Assembly (NCBI GenBank): GCA_007692425.1
Contig: RECG01000026.1
Span: 1 to 38,434, forward strand
Length of the DNA: 38,434 nt
Reading direction: 5' to 3'
From: Acholeplasmataceae bacterium
Lineage (GTDB): Bacteria; Bacillota_I; Bacilli_A; Acholeplasmatales; Acholeplasmataceae
The notes beneath the pieces were generated by a model, which ran no database searches, was not told the origin of the DNA, and was given only the letters and a program-made list of their open reading frames with translations. Shown piece by piece: positions 8,532 to 16,232 of this stretch; the first letter of the stretch is position 1; each line of letters opens with the position of its first letter. A program made the translations under genes and the position numbers.

Positions 8532-8560
8532 ATCATATAAAAGGACATTTTTACATGCAA
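8532..8560 (-). promoter_or_regulatory. Promoter of the PAS-GGDEF cyclase gene
   Basis: TTGCAT (8555-8560) and TATGAT (8532-8537) on the minus strand are 17 bases apart, about 55 bases before the ATG at 8476. Confidence 0.7.
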
Positions 8561-8570
8561 ATCGTTTGCA
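8556..8570. promoter_or_regulatory. Inverted-repeat operator candidate over the cyclase -35
   Basis: TGCAAA-CGA-TTTGCA is a perfect 6+3+6 dyad. It overlaps five of the six bases of the predicted -35 box, so a bound dimeric protein would block the promoter. The sequence resembles LacI-family sites with a central CG but is not a clean cre. The regulator is unknown. Confidence 0.6.
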
Positions 8571-8595
8571 ATCAGCAGACAAAAGCTTGATGGGA

Positions 8596-9012
8596 CTATA
8601 TGCCGATGACCTTGATCAACACCCGTTTGGCACGCATGCCGTCATATTCACCATAAAAGATTTGTTCCCAAGGCCCGAAGTCAAGCGTGCCATCGGTGAT
8701 CGCACAGACCACTTCACGACCCATGAGTTGCCGCTTGATGTGGGCATCAGCGTTGTCTTCATAGCCGTTGTGTTCATACTGGTCGTGCGGTTTTTCAGGC
8801 GCGACCTTTTCCAAAAAACGTTCAAAATCACGATGCAGGCCACGTTCATCGTCATTGATGAAGACACTGGCCGTGATGTGCATCGCGTTGACCAGCACGA
8901 GACCTTCCTTGACACCGGCATCGTCGATGGCCTTTTGGACCTCGCGGGTGATGTTGAGATAGGCCCGGCGGGTCGGTGTCTTGAAGGTCAGTTCTTTACG
9001 ATAGGATTTCAT
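8596..9012 (-). CDS. YjbQ/UPF0047 family protein
   Basis: 138 residues from ATG 9012, which has AGAGGTGATT just upstream; a longer frame from TTG 9033 would put that site inside the gene. YjbQ family marks are [10 protein letters not shown] (from about 45), [14 protein letters not shown] (from about 87) and [13 protein letters not shown] (from about 113), with the conserved His and Asp/Glu of this small beta-rich trimer-forming family. Members have been reported to have weak thiamine phosphate synthase activity, but the physiological role is unsettled. It is a single gene on the minus strand, back to back with the TetR gene at 9172. It has no visible link to the c-di-GMP genes. Confidence 0.9.
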   Translation of the reverse strand: MKSYRKELTFKTPTRRAYLNITREVQKAIDDAGVKEGLVLVNAMHITASVFINDDERGLHRDFERFLEKVAPEKPHDQYEHNGYEDNADAHIKRQLMGREVVCAITDGTLDFGPWEQIFYGEYDGMRAKRVLIKVIGI

Positions 9013-9105
9013 GGCAATCACCTCTACTTTCAAGCATACCTTATCAGGGTCGTCAATGCAAGTTTCCTCACGACATCATCTGTCTTCAACCATGACCGAA
9101 AAGGA

Positions 9106-9134
9106 TTGACAGCGCCTTCAAAAGGGTGTATACT
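9106..9134 (+). promoter_or_regulatory. Promoter of the TetR-ABC exporter operon
   Basis: TTGACA (9106-9111) and TATACT (9129-9134) with a 17-base spacer, about 38 bases before the TetR gene's ATG. Confidence 0.88.
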
Positions 9135-9141
9135 ACCATTA

Positions 9142-9155
9142 TGACAAGGTTGTCA
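9142..9155. promoter_or_regulatory. Likely TetR-family autoregulatory operator
   Basis: TGACAA-GG-TTGTCA is a perfect 6+2+6 palindrome starting 7 bases after the -10, at the expected transcription start. This is where TetR-family repressors commonly bind to control their own operon. Confidence 0.75.
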
Positions 9156-9171
9156 CATTTGGAGGCAGATC

Positions 9172-9795
9172 ATGCCAAAGACCACTTTTTTCAATTTGTC
9201 CCCTGACAAGCGGCAACGCATCATGGATGCGGCGATCAAGGAGTTTTCACGGGCTCCAATCGAACATGTCAATGTCTCGAACATTGTCAGGGACAGCGGC
9301 ATTTCACGCGGCAGTTTTTACCAATATTTTCATGATAAAGACGATCTTTATACCCACTTCTTTAGCACCATCGGACAGGTCAAGATGACTTATTTCGGTA
9401 CGCTTTTTGATGCCCGGCATGACATGCCGTTCATCGATCGCTTGTATCAGATGCATCTCAAAGGTATCGCCTTTCGGCTTGACTATCCCGAATTTGTCCC
9501 GCCCAGCCGCATGCTTCTGCAATCCAACGATCCAAAGACAAAGGCCATGATCAAAGACAGCACCCGGCAAGGCATTGACCTGTTTGAGGCCATGATCCGG
9601 CAAGACCAGGTCAAGGGACGCATCAGCTCTGATGTCGATTCCTGGGTGCTTGCCGCAATCACCATCACCTTCATGAATACCTTCAGCATGGAAGACTACC
9701 TGCAAGACGATCTCGACCCTGACACGATCAAGGAAAAAGTCAAGGCCTTGATCCACATCTTCAAGAAAGGAATCACCGACCATGTTCACCGTTGA
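9172..9795 (+). CDS. TetR/AcrR family transcriptional regulator
   Basis: 207 residues. The N-terminal helix-turn-helix is typical: RIMDAAIKEFSR (from about 16), an IVRDSGISRGSFYQYF recognition region (about 38-53) and DKDDLY. The C-terminal domain is helical and divergent, as usual for ligand-binding parts of this family. GGAGG lies 6 bases before the ATG. The gene overlaps the ABC ATPase gene by 14 bases, and a perfect palindrome sits at the predicted transcription start. It is therefore most likely the repressor of its own exporter operon, released by a substrate of the pump. The inducer cannot be read from sequence. Confidence 0.93.
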   Translation: MPKTTFFNLSPDKRQRIMDAAIKEFSRAPIEHVNVSNIVRDSGISRGSFYQYFHDKDDLYTHFFSTIGQVKMTYFGTLFDARHDMPFIDRLYQMHLKGIAFRLDYPEFVPPSRMLLQSNDPKTKAMIKDSTRQGIDLFEAMIRQDQVKGRISSDVDSWVLAAITITFMNTFSMEDYLQDDLDPDTIKEKVKALIHIFKKGITDHVHR

Positions 9796-10639
9796 TAATC
9801 TCAGATTCACCTATCCGAAAAACCGTGAAGAAACCATCAAAGGCATTTCTTTTTACATCGCCGAAGGTGAGATTTTCGGTTTTTTAGGCCCCAGCGGGGC
9901 CGGTAAAAGCACTACCCAGAAAATCTTGATCAAGCTGCTTGAGCAGTATCAAGGCATGATCACGTTCAATGGCACGAACATCACTGCATTCGATGATGCG
10001 TTCTTTGAGGATATCGGTGTCAGTTTCGAGATGCCGATCCATTTCTCCAAAATGACCGCCCTTGAAAACATGAACTTCTTTTTACGGCTTTACAAACGTA
10101 ACGCCGATGTTGAAACCCTCATGCGTCGCCTTGGCTTGTGGGAAGACCGCGACAAGATGGTCGGTGAGTACTCAAAAGGCATGAAGATCCGCCTTAATTT
10201 CGTCAGGGCGCTTTTAAACGAACCCAAGATGCTGTTTTTGGATGAGCCGACCAACGGCCTTGATCCGACCAATGCCAAAATCATCAAGGACATGATCCGT
10301 GAATACAAGCAGGCCGGCGGCACCGTCTTCCTGACCAGCCACATCATGAGCGATGTCGATCAGTTGTGTGACCGGGTCGCTTTCATCGTCGATGGCCAGA
10401 TCAAGGAGACCGACAGTCCCAGAAACCTCAAGCTCAAGTACGGCCAACGGACGATGCGACTTGAATACAAGGAAAACGGCAAGACCGTGACCGAAACGTT
10501 CCCGATGGACGGCATCGGTCAGAACGAGACCTTTCTGAAACTGCTTCAGACCAAGGATATCGAAACACTGCACAGCGGCGAAACCACTCTTGAAGAGATT
10601 TTCATCAAGGTCACGGGTGTGGAGCTGGACCATGAATAA
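9782..10639 (+). CDS. ABC-2 type exporter ATP-binding protein
   Basis: 285 residues. Walker A is GPSGAGKST (36-44), the signature is the variant YSKGM (130-134) rather than LSGGQ, Walker B is LFLDEP (151-156) with the D-loop NGLDP, and the switch His is in LTSHIM. The Q-loop position reads SFEMP, Glu instead of Gln. The last 80 residues form the C-terminal extension seen in drug-exporter ATPases of the DrrA type. It powers export by the two membrane proteins that follow. It overlaps the TetR gene by 14 bases and the next permease by 8, so the operon is tightly coupled. The substrate is unknown; a drug, peptide or lipid is possible. Confidence 0.92.
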   Translation: MFTVDNLRFTYPKNREETIKGISFYIAEGEIFGFLGPSGAGKSTTQKILIKLLEQYQGMITFNGTNITAFDDAFFEDIGVSFEMPIHFSKMTALENMNFFLRLYKRNADVETLMRRLGLWEDRDKMVGEYSKGMKIRLNFVRALLNEPKMLFLDEPTNGLDPTNAKIIKDMIREYKQAGGTVFLTSHIMSDVDQLCDRVAFIVDGQIKETDSPRNLKLKYGQRTMRLEYKENGKTVTETFPMDGIGQNETFLKLLQTKDIETLHSGETTLEEIFIKVTGVELDHE

Positions 10640-11366
10640 AATGTTGATGCTCGTCAAGGGCGAACTGTCAAGGATGAACAAGTACCACGTCACCACGGTC
10701 AGCCTGCTGACGACGTTGTTGTGGTTCGCCCTGCTCTATTTCATCGATGACATGGACATTCTGGCGACGTTGTTGCCATTTGTCGTCATGATTGATGCGA
10801 CGATGATGTCGATGCTTTTTGTCGGTGCCATCATGTTTTTCGAAAAGACCGAGTCAACCATTTCCACCATGCTGGTGACACCGGTCTCGAACCAGCAGCT
10901 GATTCTCTCCAAGGTGATTGCCAATACGATTCATTCGACCTTGTCCGCCCTCTTGATCGTCCTGGTCTTTCATCTCGTCAAAGGCGTCGAGGTCCATTGG
11001 TTGCTCGTTTCCCTGGCCCTGGTCATCGGTATTTCCTTTCACAGTTTACTCGGGTTCGTCTTCGCCTACTATTCAAAAGATTTCACGACCATGATGGTCA
11101 ACATCATGATCTACATCCTGGTCATCTCTCTGCCCAGCATCCTTAATTTCTTCGATGTCGTCTTTCGTGGTGAGGTCTGGGAACATGTCTTGCTCATCAG
11201 TCCGACCCAGGCGGTCATCAAACTCGTCATGGCCGGCTTCGGTGAAGCCATCGCCCTCAAATATGTCATCAGCCTGGTCTGGCTGGTGGTTGGTGGGGTC
11301 CTGGGTTACCTCTTTTACATCAAGCCCAGATTCAAAGACTATGCCGTCCGGCAAAGCGGGGTGTGA
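10632..11366 (+). CDS. ABC-2 type exporter permease (first)
   Basis: 244 residues from ATG 10632, which follows GGAGC and overlaps the ATPase stop; a longer frame from 10590 lies entirely inside the ATPase gene and is less likely. About six hydrophobic helices are visible, with EKTESTISTMLVTPVS after the second, the cytoplasmic coupling segment typical of ABC-2 permeases of the fluoroquinolone-exporter type. It should form the membrane half-channel with the next gene product. Substrate unknown. Confidence 0.87.
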   Translation: MNKMLMLVKGELSRMNKYHVTTVSLLTTLLWFALLYFIDDMDILATLLPFVVMIDATMMSMLFVGAIMFFEKTESTISTMLVTPVSNQQLILSKVIANTIHSTLSALLIVLVFHLVKGVEVHWLLVSLALVIGISFHSLLGFVFAYYSKDFTTMMVNIMIYILVISLPSILNFFDVVFRGEVWEHVLLISPTQAVIKLVMAGFGEAIALKYVISLVWLVVGGVLGYLFYIKPRFKDYAVRQSGV

Positions 11367-12085
11367 TGATGTTTACCCGTGTGTTCAAGCATGAAATCAA
11401 AAACATCTTGCGTGACAAGATGTACAGTTTCTTGGTCATCTATCCGCTCATCCTGGGCGGGATCGCCTATTTTCTCGTGCCTTATCTTCATGATATGGGC
11501 GGCATCCTCGTCGCCAACATCATGAGTCTCATTTTCATTTTGATGACAGGGTTCCTGTTTGGCGCCATCACCGGTTTCACGATGCTGGATGACCAGGATG
11601 ACAAAGTCCTGTTCTCACTCAAAATCACACCAATCAGCGTCAGAAGCTACATCATTTCCAAACTGATTCTCGGTTATGTGTTCGGCCTGGTCGCGACCAT
11701 CCTGCTGTTGCTTATCACCGGTCTGCTCAAAGACAGCAGTTTTCTGGATCTCGCCCTGATCTGCATGCTTTCGCCGATGCAGGCACCGGTCGTGGCCTTG
11801 CTCATCAACGCCTTTGCCGACAACAAGGTCGAAGGATTTGTCGTCATGAAACTCTCCGGCGTGCTGTTGCTTGTGCCGGTCGCCAGTCTCTTTCTGACCA
11901 ATTGGACCGAACTGTTTCTAGGCGTCCTGCCGGGATTCTGGATCGCCAGAATGGTCTCGATGGCACTCATCCCGGGCGACTATCTCTTTGCCTCGCCCTG
12001 GATGTACTTTCTTTTGGGTGTCGTCTTCAACACCGTCACCGGTTTGCTTTTATTCAAGGTTTACACGCGTCGCGTGCAGATTTGA
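11366..12085 (+). CDS. ABC-2 type exporter permease (second)
   Basis: 239 residues. The stop of the first permease and this start overlap (TGATG); GTG 11363 and ATG 11369 are possible alternative starts, and no strong ribosome site separates them. Six hydrophobic helices are present. DDKVLFSLKITPISVRSY after helix 2 matches the coupling helix region of the first permease, so the two are distant paralogues that probably form a heterodimer. The gene is followed after 15 bases by a 64-residue membrane protein in the same operon. Confidence 0.87.
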   Translation: MMFTRVFKHEIKNILRDKMYSFLVIYPLILGGIAYFLVPYLHDMGGILVANIMSLIFILMTGFLFGAITGFTMLDDQDDKVLFSLKITPISVRSYIISKLILGYVFGLVATILLLLITGLLKDSSFLDLALICMLSPMQAPVVALLINAFADNKVEGFVVMKLSGVLLLVPVASLFLTNWTELFLGVLPGFWIARMVSMALIPGDYLFASPWMYFLLGVVFNTVTGLLLFKVYTRRVQI

Positions 12086-12100
12086 ACAAGGAGGTTTCAC

Positions 12101-12295
12101 ATGCAGATTCTGGCCATTGTCTTGATTGTTTATGGTGCTTTCATCTTATTTGGGCTGTTGGCACAACTCCCCCTCTTTTACCGCAATCCCAAGTCAAAAG
12201 CGTTGATCAAGTTGATGGGGAAGACCGGCTACAATATCTTGTTGCTTGTCTTCGGTCTGGCCGCCTTGATCGGCGGCATCCTGTTGTTGCCCTAA
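12101..12295 (+). CDS. Small two-helix membrane protein of the ABC exporter operon
   Basis: 64 residues with two hydrophobic helices (about 2-25 and 44-63) joined by a short basic loop, YRNPKSKALIKLMGK. AAGGAGG lies 7 bases before the ATG, a stronger site than those of the upstream genes, which supports real translation. It is the last gene before a strong terminator. I do not recognise a family. A small accessory subunit of the exporter is a reasonable guess from position only. Confidence 0.75.
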   Translation: MQILAIVLIVYGAFILFGLLAQLPLFYRNPKSKALIKLMGKTGYNILLLVFGLAALIGGILLLP

Positions 12296-12298
12296 AAA

Positions 12299-12334
12299 AG
12301 AAAGATTCGGAACATGGTCCGAATCTTTTTTTTA
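12299..12334. terminator. Bidirectional intrinsic terminator
   Basis: AAAGATTCGGA pairs with TCCGAATCTTT across a 6-base loop (12301-12328). There are T runs downstream on both strands, so it ends both the plus-strand exporter operon and the minus-strand operon finishing with the Ogt gene. Confidence 0.92.
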
Positions 12335-12802
12335 AGGATGTTGTTCAAAATCAAGCAGTTGTCGCTTCAAGGCCGTGCCGGCTTTGCCGCCATAGCCGGT
12401 CATTGAACCGTCTTTGCCAATCACCCGGTGACAGGGGATGACGAGGGCGACCGGATTGCGTTTGCAGGCCTGACCGACCGCCCGGGTGGTCTTGGGCCGA
12501 CCAATCTTGTCGGCGATGGCCTGATACGTGGCGGTCTTGCCGTATGGAATGTCTAACAGGGCCTGCCAGACAGCTTGTTGAAACGGTGTCCCACCGATAA
12601 AAGAGACAGGCAGATCGAACACCTGGCGGGTTTTGTCAACATATTCTGAAAGCTGGACGAGCACCATGCTAACGGTGTCATCATCGTCGCTTGTTTCCAT
12701 TGTTGACACAAAAGAGAGGCTGACCAGTCTGCCGTCTTGTGTCTCAAACCCGAGCGGGCCGAAGCGCGTCTCGAGAAACCCTTTTTTCGTGCTCATCGAC
12801 AT
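12332..12802 (-). CDS. ogt: Methylated-DNA--protein-cysteine methyltransferase
   Basis: 156 residues. The C-terminal catalytic domain has GTPFQQAVWQALLDIPYG (from about 71), the DNA-recognition helix with TTRAVGQA and the active-site IPCHRVI with acceptor Cys124. It transfers alkyl groups from O6-alkylguanine to itself, a single-use repair step. The N-terminal domain is short, as in Ogt proteins. No ribosome site is obvious for ATG 12802 or ATG 12796. It is the last gene of the operon coming from PckG, with a 52-base gap, so read-through expression or a weak internal promoter is likely. Confidence 0.93.
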   Translation of the reverse strand: MSMSTKKGFLETRFGPLGFETQDGRLVSLSFVSTMETSDDDDTVSMVLVQLSEYVDKTRQVFDLPVSFIGGTPFQQAVWQALLDIPYGKTATYQAIADKIGRPKTTRAVGQACKRNPVALVIPCHRVIGKDGSMTGYGGKAGTALKRQLLDFEQHP

Positions 12803-12854
12803 GGCTTGTCATGCAGGCGAGAAACCATCATCACGTCAGTATACGCCAAATGTC

Positions 12855-13370
12855 TTATCGGCCGGGACCGATCCTAAAGCCGCTTCTTGTCTTGTTGTGC
12901 AACATCTGGTCGATCATCACGGTCAACGCGAGCAGGAAGGCCTCATGCTCGTCCAAATAAATCGTGATTTCGTAGGAATCACCCCAGGAAAGATACTTCT
13001 TGCGGACATCGATGGCCGGAGTCGCCCCCATGCTCACCGAAAACTGATGGGCATAGAAGTCACCTTCCGCCACGAATTCACCGTAATCGCTCTCGATGTC
13101 GATCTTCGGACGAAAAAACGAGAAACGGCGGCGGATGGTCGCCACTTTCCGATCTTCCGCATCATAGAGGAAGAAACTGGGCATCACTTTGAACATGCGG
13201 CGCTTCAAGGTGAACAACCTGGCGTTGTCAGCGGTTCTGACCAGGTCGACCTTGGGTCTGAGCGCAAACATCTTGCCCTCGCAATGATAGATGGGCGTCT
13301 GCTTTTCATCATAAATCTTGTAGCGGTCCCGCAAGGCGAAGACCTTTTGTTTCAGATAAAAACTTTTCAT
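12855..13370 (-). CDS. LURP-one-related (YxjI-like, tubby-type) protein
   Basis: 171 residues with the short repeated strands of the LURP-one/tubby C-terminal fold: LKQKVFALRDRYKIYDE at the start, then alternating basic and aromatic strands such as KMFALRPKVDL and RRFSFFRPKIDIES. The YxjI-like members are common in Bacillota and have no settled function; phospholipid binding or scramblase-like roles have been proposed for the superfamily. AGGAGGG stands 6 bases before the ATG. It follows Kbl by 28 bases in the same direction. It lacks a signal peptide or membrane helix. Confidence 0.82.
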   Translation of the reverse strand: MKSFYLKQKVFALRDRYKIYDEKQTPIYHCEGKMFALRPKVDLVRTADNARLFTLKRRMFKVMPSFFLYDAEDRKVATIRRRFSFFRPKIDIESDYGEFVAEGDFYAHQFSVSMGATPAIDVRKKYLSWGDSYEITIYLDEHEAFLLALTVMIDQMLHNKTRSGFRIGPGR

Positions 13371-13398
13371 TGTTAACCCTCCTGTGGGTGATGATGGA

Positions 13399-14568
13399 TC
13401 AAATCAGGTTCATGTCTTTCGCAGTTGTCTCGATGACCGCGATGGCCTTGTCAAGATGGGCACGCGCATGCAGGGCCGAGACCATGCAGCGGATGCGGGC
13501 CTTGCCGGCAGGCACGGTCGGAAAGACGATGCCGGAGACAAAGACACCGTGTTCAAGCAAACGCTTGGAAAAGGCCATCGTCTTCGTTTCATCGCCGATG
13601 ATGATTGGCGTGATCGGTGTCTGTGTGACGCCCAGATCAAAGCCAAGCGTCTTGAGCCTGCCCTGGAAATAACGGGCATTTTCCCACAACTTGTCGGTGT
13701 GGGCGGTCGTGGTGGAAAGCATCTCAAACGCCTCGATGATCGCGGCTGCGGCCGCAGGCATCATGGCGGTTGAAAACAGCAAGGGACGACCCCGGTGCAA
13801 GAGCCAGTCACGCATCGTCTTTGAACCGGCGACATAGCCGCCGACCACACCGATGGCTTTCGACAGCGTCCCGACGATGACATCGACCTGGCCATGCAGA
13901 TGGAAATGGTCGACCGTCCCCCGGCCCGACTCACCGAGTACACCCGAGCCATGGGCGTCATCGACGTAGGTCAGCGCGTCATACTGTTTGGCCAGACGGA
14001 CGATGTCAGGCAGATTGGCGATGTCGCCATCCATCGAGAAAACACCGTCCGTGATGATGAGCACGTGGTTGTATTGATCACGTTTGGTTTTCAAGATGCG
14101 TTCAAGATCAGCCATGTCGTTGTGTTGATAGACCGCCCTGGCGGCTTTCGACAGACGGACACCATCGATGATCGAGGCGTGGTTGAGCGCATCGCTGATG
14201 ATCAGGTCATCCTTGTCGGTGATTGCCTGGATGACGCCGGCGTTACAGGCGAACCCCGATTGAAAGACAAGGGCCGCCTCTTCCCTTTTGAAACGGGCGA
14301 TGACGTCATCGAGTCGTTCATGGATGTCCATGTTGCCGACGATGGTGCGGACCGCACCTGCGCCAACGCCATAGGTATCGATCGCCTTCTTGGCGGCCGC
14401 CACCAGGCGGGGATGGTTGGCGAAACCGAGATAGTTATTCGATGTGAGGTTGATCACCTCACGGCCATCAAGCTTGATGACGGCTTCACAAGGACCTTCA
14501 TTCACAGGTAATGTCCGATAAACGCCTGCGCTTTTCAAGTCTTCGATGTGTTTGTCAAGAAATGACAT
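13399..14568 (-). CDS. kbl: Glycine C-acetyltransferase (2-amino-3-ketobutyrate CoA ligase)
   Basis: 389 residues of an alpha-oxoamine synthase (PLP fold type I). Visible marks are [31 protein letters not shown] with the cofactor-stacking region, and GTLSKAIG with the PLP lysine at about residue 237. It splits 2-amino-3-oxobutanoate with CoA into glycine and acetyl-CoA. Adjacent Tdh makes that substrate from threonine, which separates this enzyme from BioF and HemA relatives. ATG 14568 has GGAGGGTG 5-8 bases upstream; the in-frame GTG at 14574 lies within that site. It starts 15 bases after the Tdh stop. Confidence 0.95.
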   Translation of the reverse strand: MSFLDKHIEDLKSAGVYRTLPVNEGPCEAVIKLDGREVINLTSNNYLGFANHPRLVAAAKKAIDTYGVGAGAVRTIVGNMDIHERLDDVIARFKREEAALVFQSGFACNAGVIQAITDKDDLIISDALNHASIIDGVRLSKAARAVYQHNDMADLERILKTKRDQYNHVLIITDGVFSMDGDIANLPDIVRLAKQYDALTYVDDAHGSGVLGESGRGTVDHFHLHGQVDVIVGTLSKAIGVVGGYVAGSKTMRDWLLHRGRPLLFSTAMMPAAAAAIIEAFEMLSTTTAHTDKLWENARYFQGRLKTLGFDLGVTQTPITPIIIGDETKTMAFSKRLLEHGVFVSGIVFPTVPAGKARIRCMVSALHARAHLDKAIAVIETTAKDMNLI

Positions 14569-14583
14569 AATCACCCTCCATGG

Positions 14584-15624
14584 TCAAGGAATGAGCACGA
14601 CCTTGCCACTTTTACCGGATTTCATGACGGCGATGCCGTCTTCAAATTCGGACAGTGAAAAGACGTGCGTGACAAGTTGTTCCAAATCGATCTTGCCGCT
14701 TTCAATCAAACCTGCGACCTGGTCCCAGGTCTGATACATGACACGGCCGATCACGCCATAAATGCTGATGCCTTTGAAGACGATGTCATTCGATAAATCG
14801 ACTTCGATGTTGTCGCTGGCGATGCCGAGCATCGACATCTTGCCACCGGCCTTGATGTATTTGAAAGCCGCCTCGATGGCGTGTTTGTTCCCCGAATATT
14901 CCGCGACCACGTCCACGCCCATGCCACCAGTCTCTTCCATCACACGGGCAATGACATCTTCTTCAAGCGGGTTGATGCAGACATGCGCACCAAGCGATTG
15001 CGCCAATTGCAGACGGTAAGGATTGATTTCAATGGCGATGATCTTGCGTGAGCCCACCGCCTTGGCGATGTTGACCCCCATCAAACCGATCGGGCCGCAA
15101 CCCACGATCGCCACCGTCTTGCCGATGATGTCGAAATGCAACATCGTATGGACGGCGTTGCCGAAAGGCTCCTGGATGGACAAGAATTTGGGATCGATGC
15201 CGCTGTTGTTGACAATCAGGTTTTCAGCCGGCATCTTGGCGTACTCAGCGAAACATCCATCGGTGTCGACACCGATGATTTTCGTATCTGCGCAAATGTG
15301 GGACTGTCCCTGACGGCAAAACTCGCAACGGCCGCAGACGATATGGGTCTCAGCCGAGACGATGTCACCTTTCTGCAATGAGCGGACCTGGTCGCCAAGT
15401 TTAACGACTTCACCGCAAAACTCATGACCGACCGTCAAAGGCGGCTTGATCCGTCCCTGACTCCATTTGTCCCAGTCAAAAATATGGACATCGGTCCCAC
15501 AGATCGAGGTCGCCTTGATCTTGATCAGGACCTCATGGGGCAGCAAATCATCTGGAATCGGTTTTTCAACCATCTTGAAACCAGGTTCGCGTGCTGCCTT
15601 GATGATTGCTTTCATGGTTGACAT
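14584..15624 (-). CDS. tdh: L-threonine 3-dehydrogenase (zinc, NAD-dependent)
   Basis: 346 residues of a medium-chain dehydrogenase. The catalytic zinc site is Cys42 (SICGTD) with His67-Glu68 (GHEF); the structural zinc cysteines are at 97, 100, 103 and 111. The Rossmann motif is VGCGPIG near 174. KWSQGRIKPPLTVGHEF and the C-terminal part match bacterial Tdh closely. It oxidises threonine to 2-amino-3-oxobutanoate with NAD+, feeding Kbl. Its ATG overlaps the DUF998 gene's stop (TGATG), and GGAGG lies 10 bases before. Coupling to PckG upstream suggests that amino-acid carbon and gluconeogenic flux are controlled together; this is inference. Confidence 0.96.
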   Translation of the reverse strand: MSTMKAIIKAAREPGFKMVEKPIPDDLLPHEVLIKIKATSICGTDVHIFDWDKWSQGRIKPPLTVGHEFCGEVVKLGDQVRSLQKGDIVSAETHIVCGRCEFCRQGQSHICADTKIIGVDTDGCFAEYAKMPAENLIVNNSGIDPKFLSIQEPFGNAVHTMLHFDIIGKTVAIVGCGPIGLMGVNIAKAVGSRKIIAIEINPYRLQLAQSLGAHVCINPLEEDVIARVMEETGGMGVDVVAEYSGNKHAIEAAFKYIKAGGKMSMLGIASDNIEVDLSNDIVFKGISIYGVIGRVMYQTWDQVAGLIESGKIDLEQLVTHVFSLSEFEDGIAVMKSGKSGKVVLIP

Positions 15625-16232
15625 CAGTTGTGTTCCTCCTCTGTTTCGAGTGTGGTTTTTAGTTGTTTTTGACGACTGAAAAAGACAATCAGATAACCAA
15701 ATGCATAAATGAAGATGATGCGTTGCAACATCCCCACCACATCAGGCAGAATCAACATCATCATCGATAAAATCGTGGTCAGAATCGCCACCATGAGCGC
15801 CACAACCTTGGCTTCCTTGTCAGGCAGGATGAAGGCCAGCGTGACCATGAAAAAGGTGAAGACAAAGCCGATTGCGGTCGCGAGCACGCCGTGCACCTGG
15901 TCTTCCCAGGCACGGTAGGCGATGTTGTCAATCGGTGCATGTCTGAAAAAGGCGATGGCAATCAAGAGCGTCCCGAAGACAAAGAGCAGAATGCTCGCCA
16001 AAGGTTGCTTTTTCAAATGCAGGGCCGTCTCCATGATGACCGCCAGACCAAGCAGGATGAAGGTCACATTCATGACCCAGGCATGAGGCGCGCCTTGCGC
16101 CCCGAGCTGGCTGGTGGTATGCTGGATGACCGAATAACTTGGCACGCTGAACAGAGGCATGATGAACATGACCAAAAGCAACAGCGCATATACGATACCG
16201 AGGACATGCAGTTGTGTCAGCGTCTTTTTCAT
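15624..16232 (-). CDS. DUF998-like six-helix membrane protein
   Basis: 202 residues with about six hydrophobic helices. After helix 1 it has SVIQHTTSQLGAQGAPHAW and later a short charged loop, REF-like in position (FRHAPIDN), the arrangement seen in the DUF998 family, whose function is unknown. It overlaps the PckG stop (ATGA) and its own stop overlaps the Tdh start, so it is translated between two metabolic enzymes. Position alone suggests a transporter or regulator tied to threonine use, but no substrate motif is seen. Confidence 0.75.
   Translation of the reverse strand: MKKTLTQLHVLGIVYALLLLVMFIMPLFSVPSYSVIQHTTSQLGAQGAPHAWVMNVTFILLGLAVIMETALHLKKQPLASILLFVFGTLLIAIAFFRHAPIDNIAYRAWEDQVHGVLATAIGFVFTFFMVTLAFILPDKEAKVVALMVAILTTILSMMMLILPDVVGMLQRIIFIYAFGYLIVFFSRQKQLKTTLETEEEHN

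Noticed and set aside
8556-8570. Catabolite-responsive cre site
   Set aside because: The central CG fits, but the spacing and the flanking bases differ from the cre consensus by an insertion and a mismatch.
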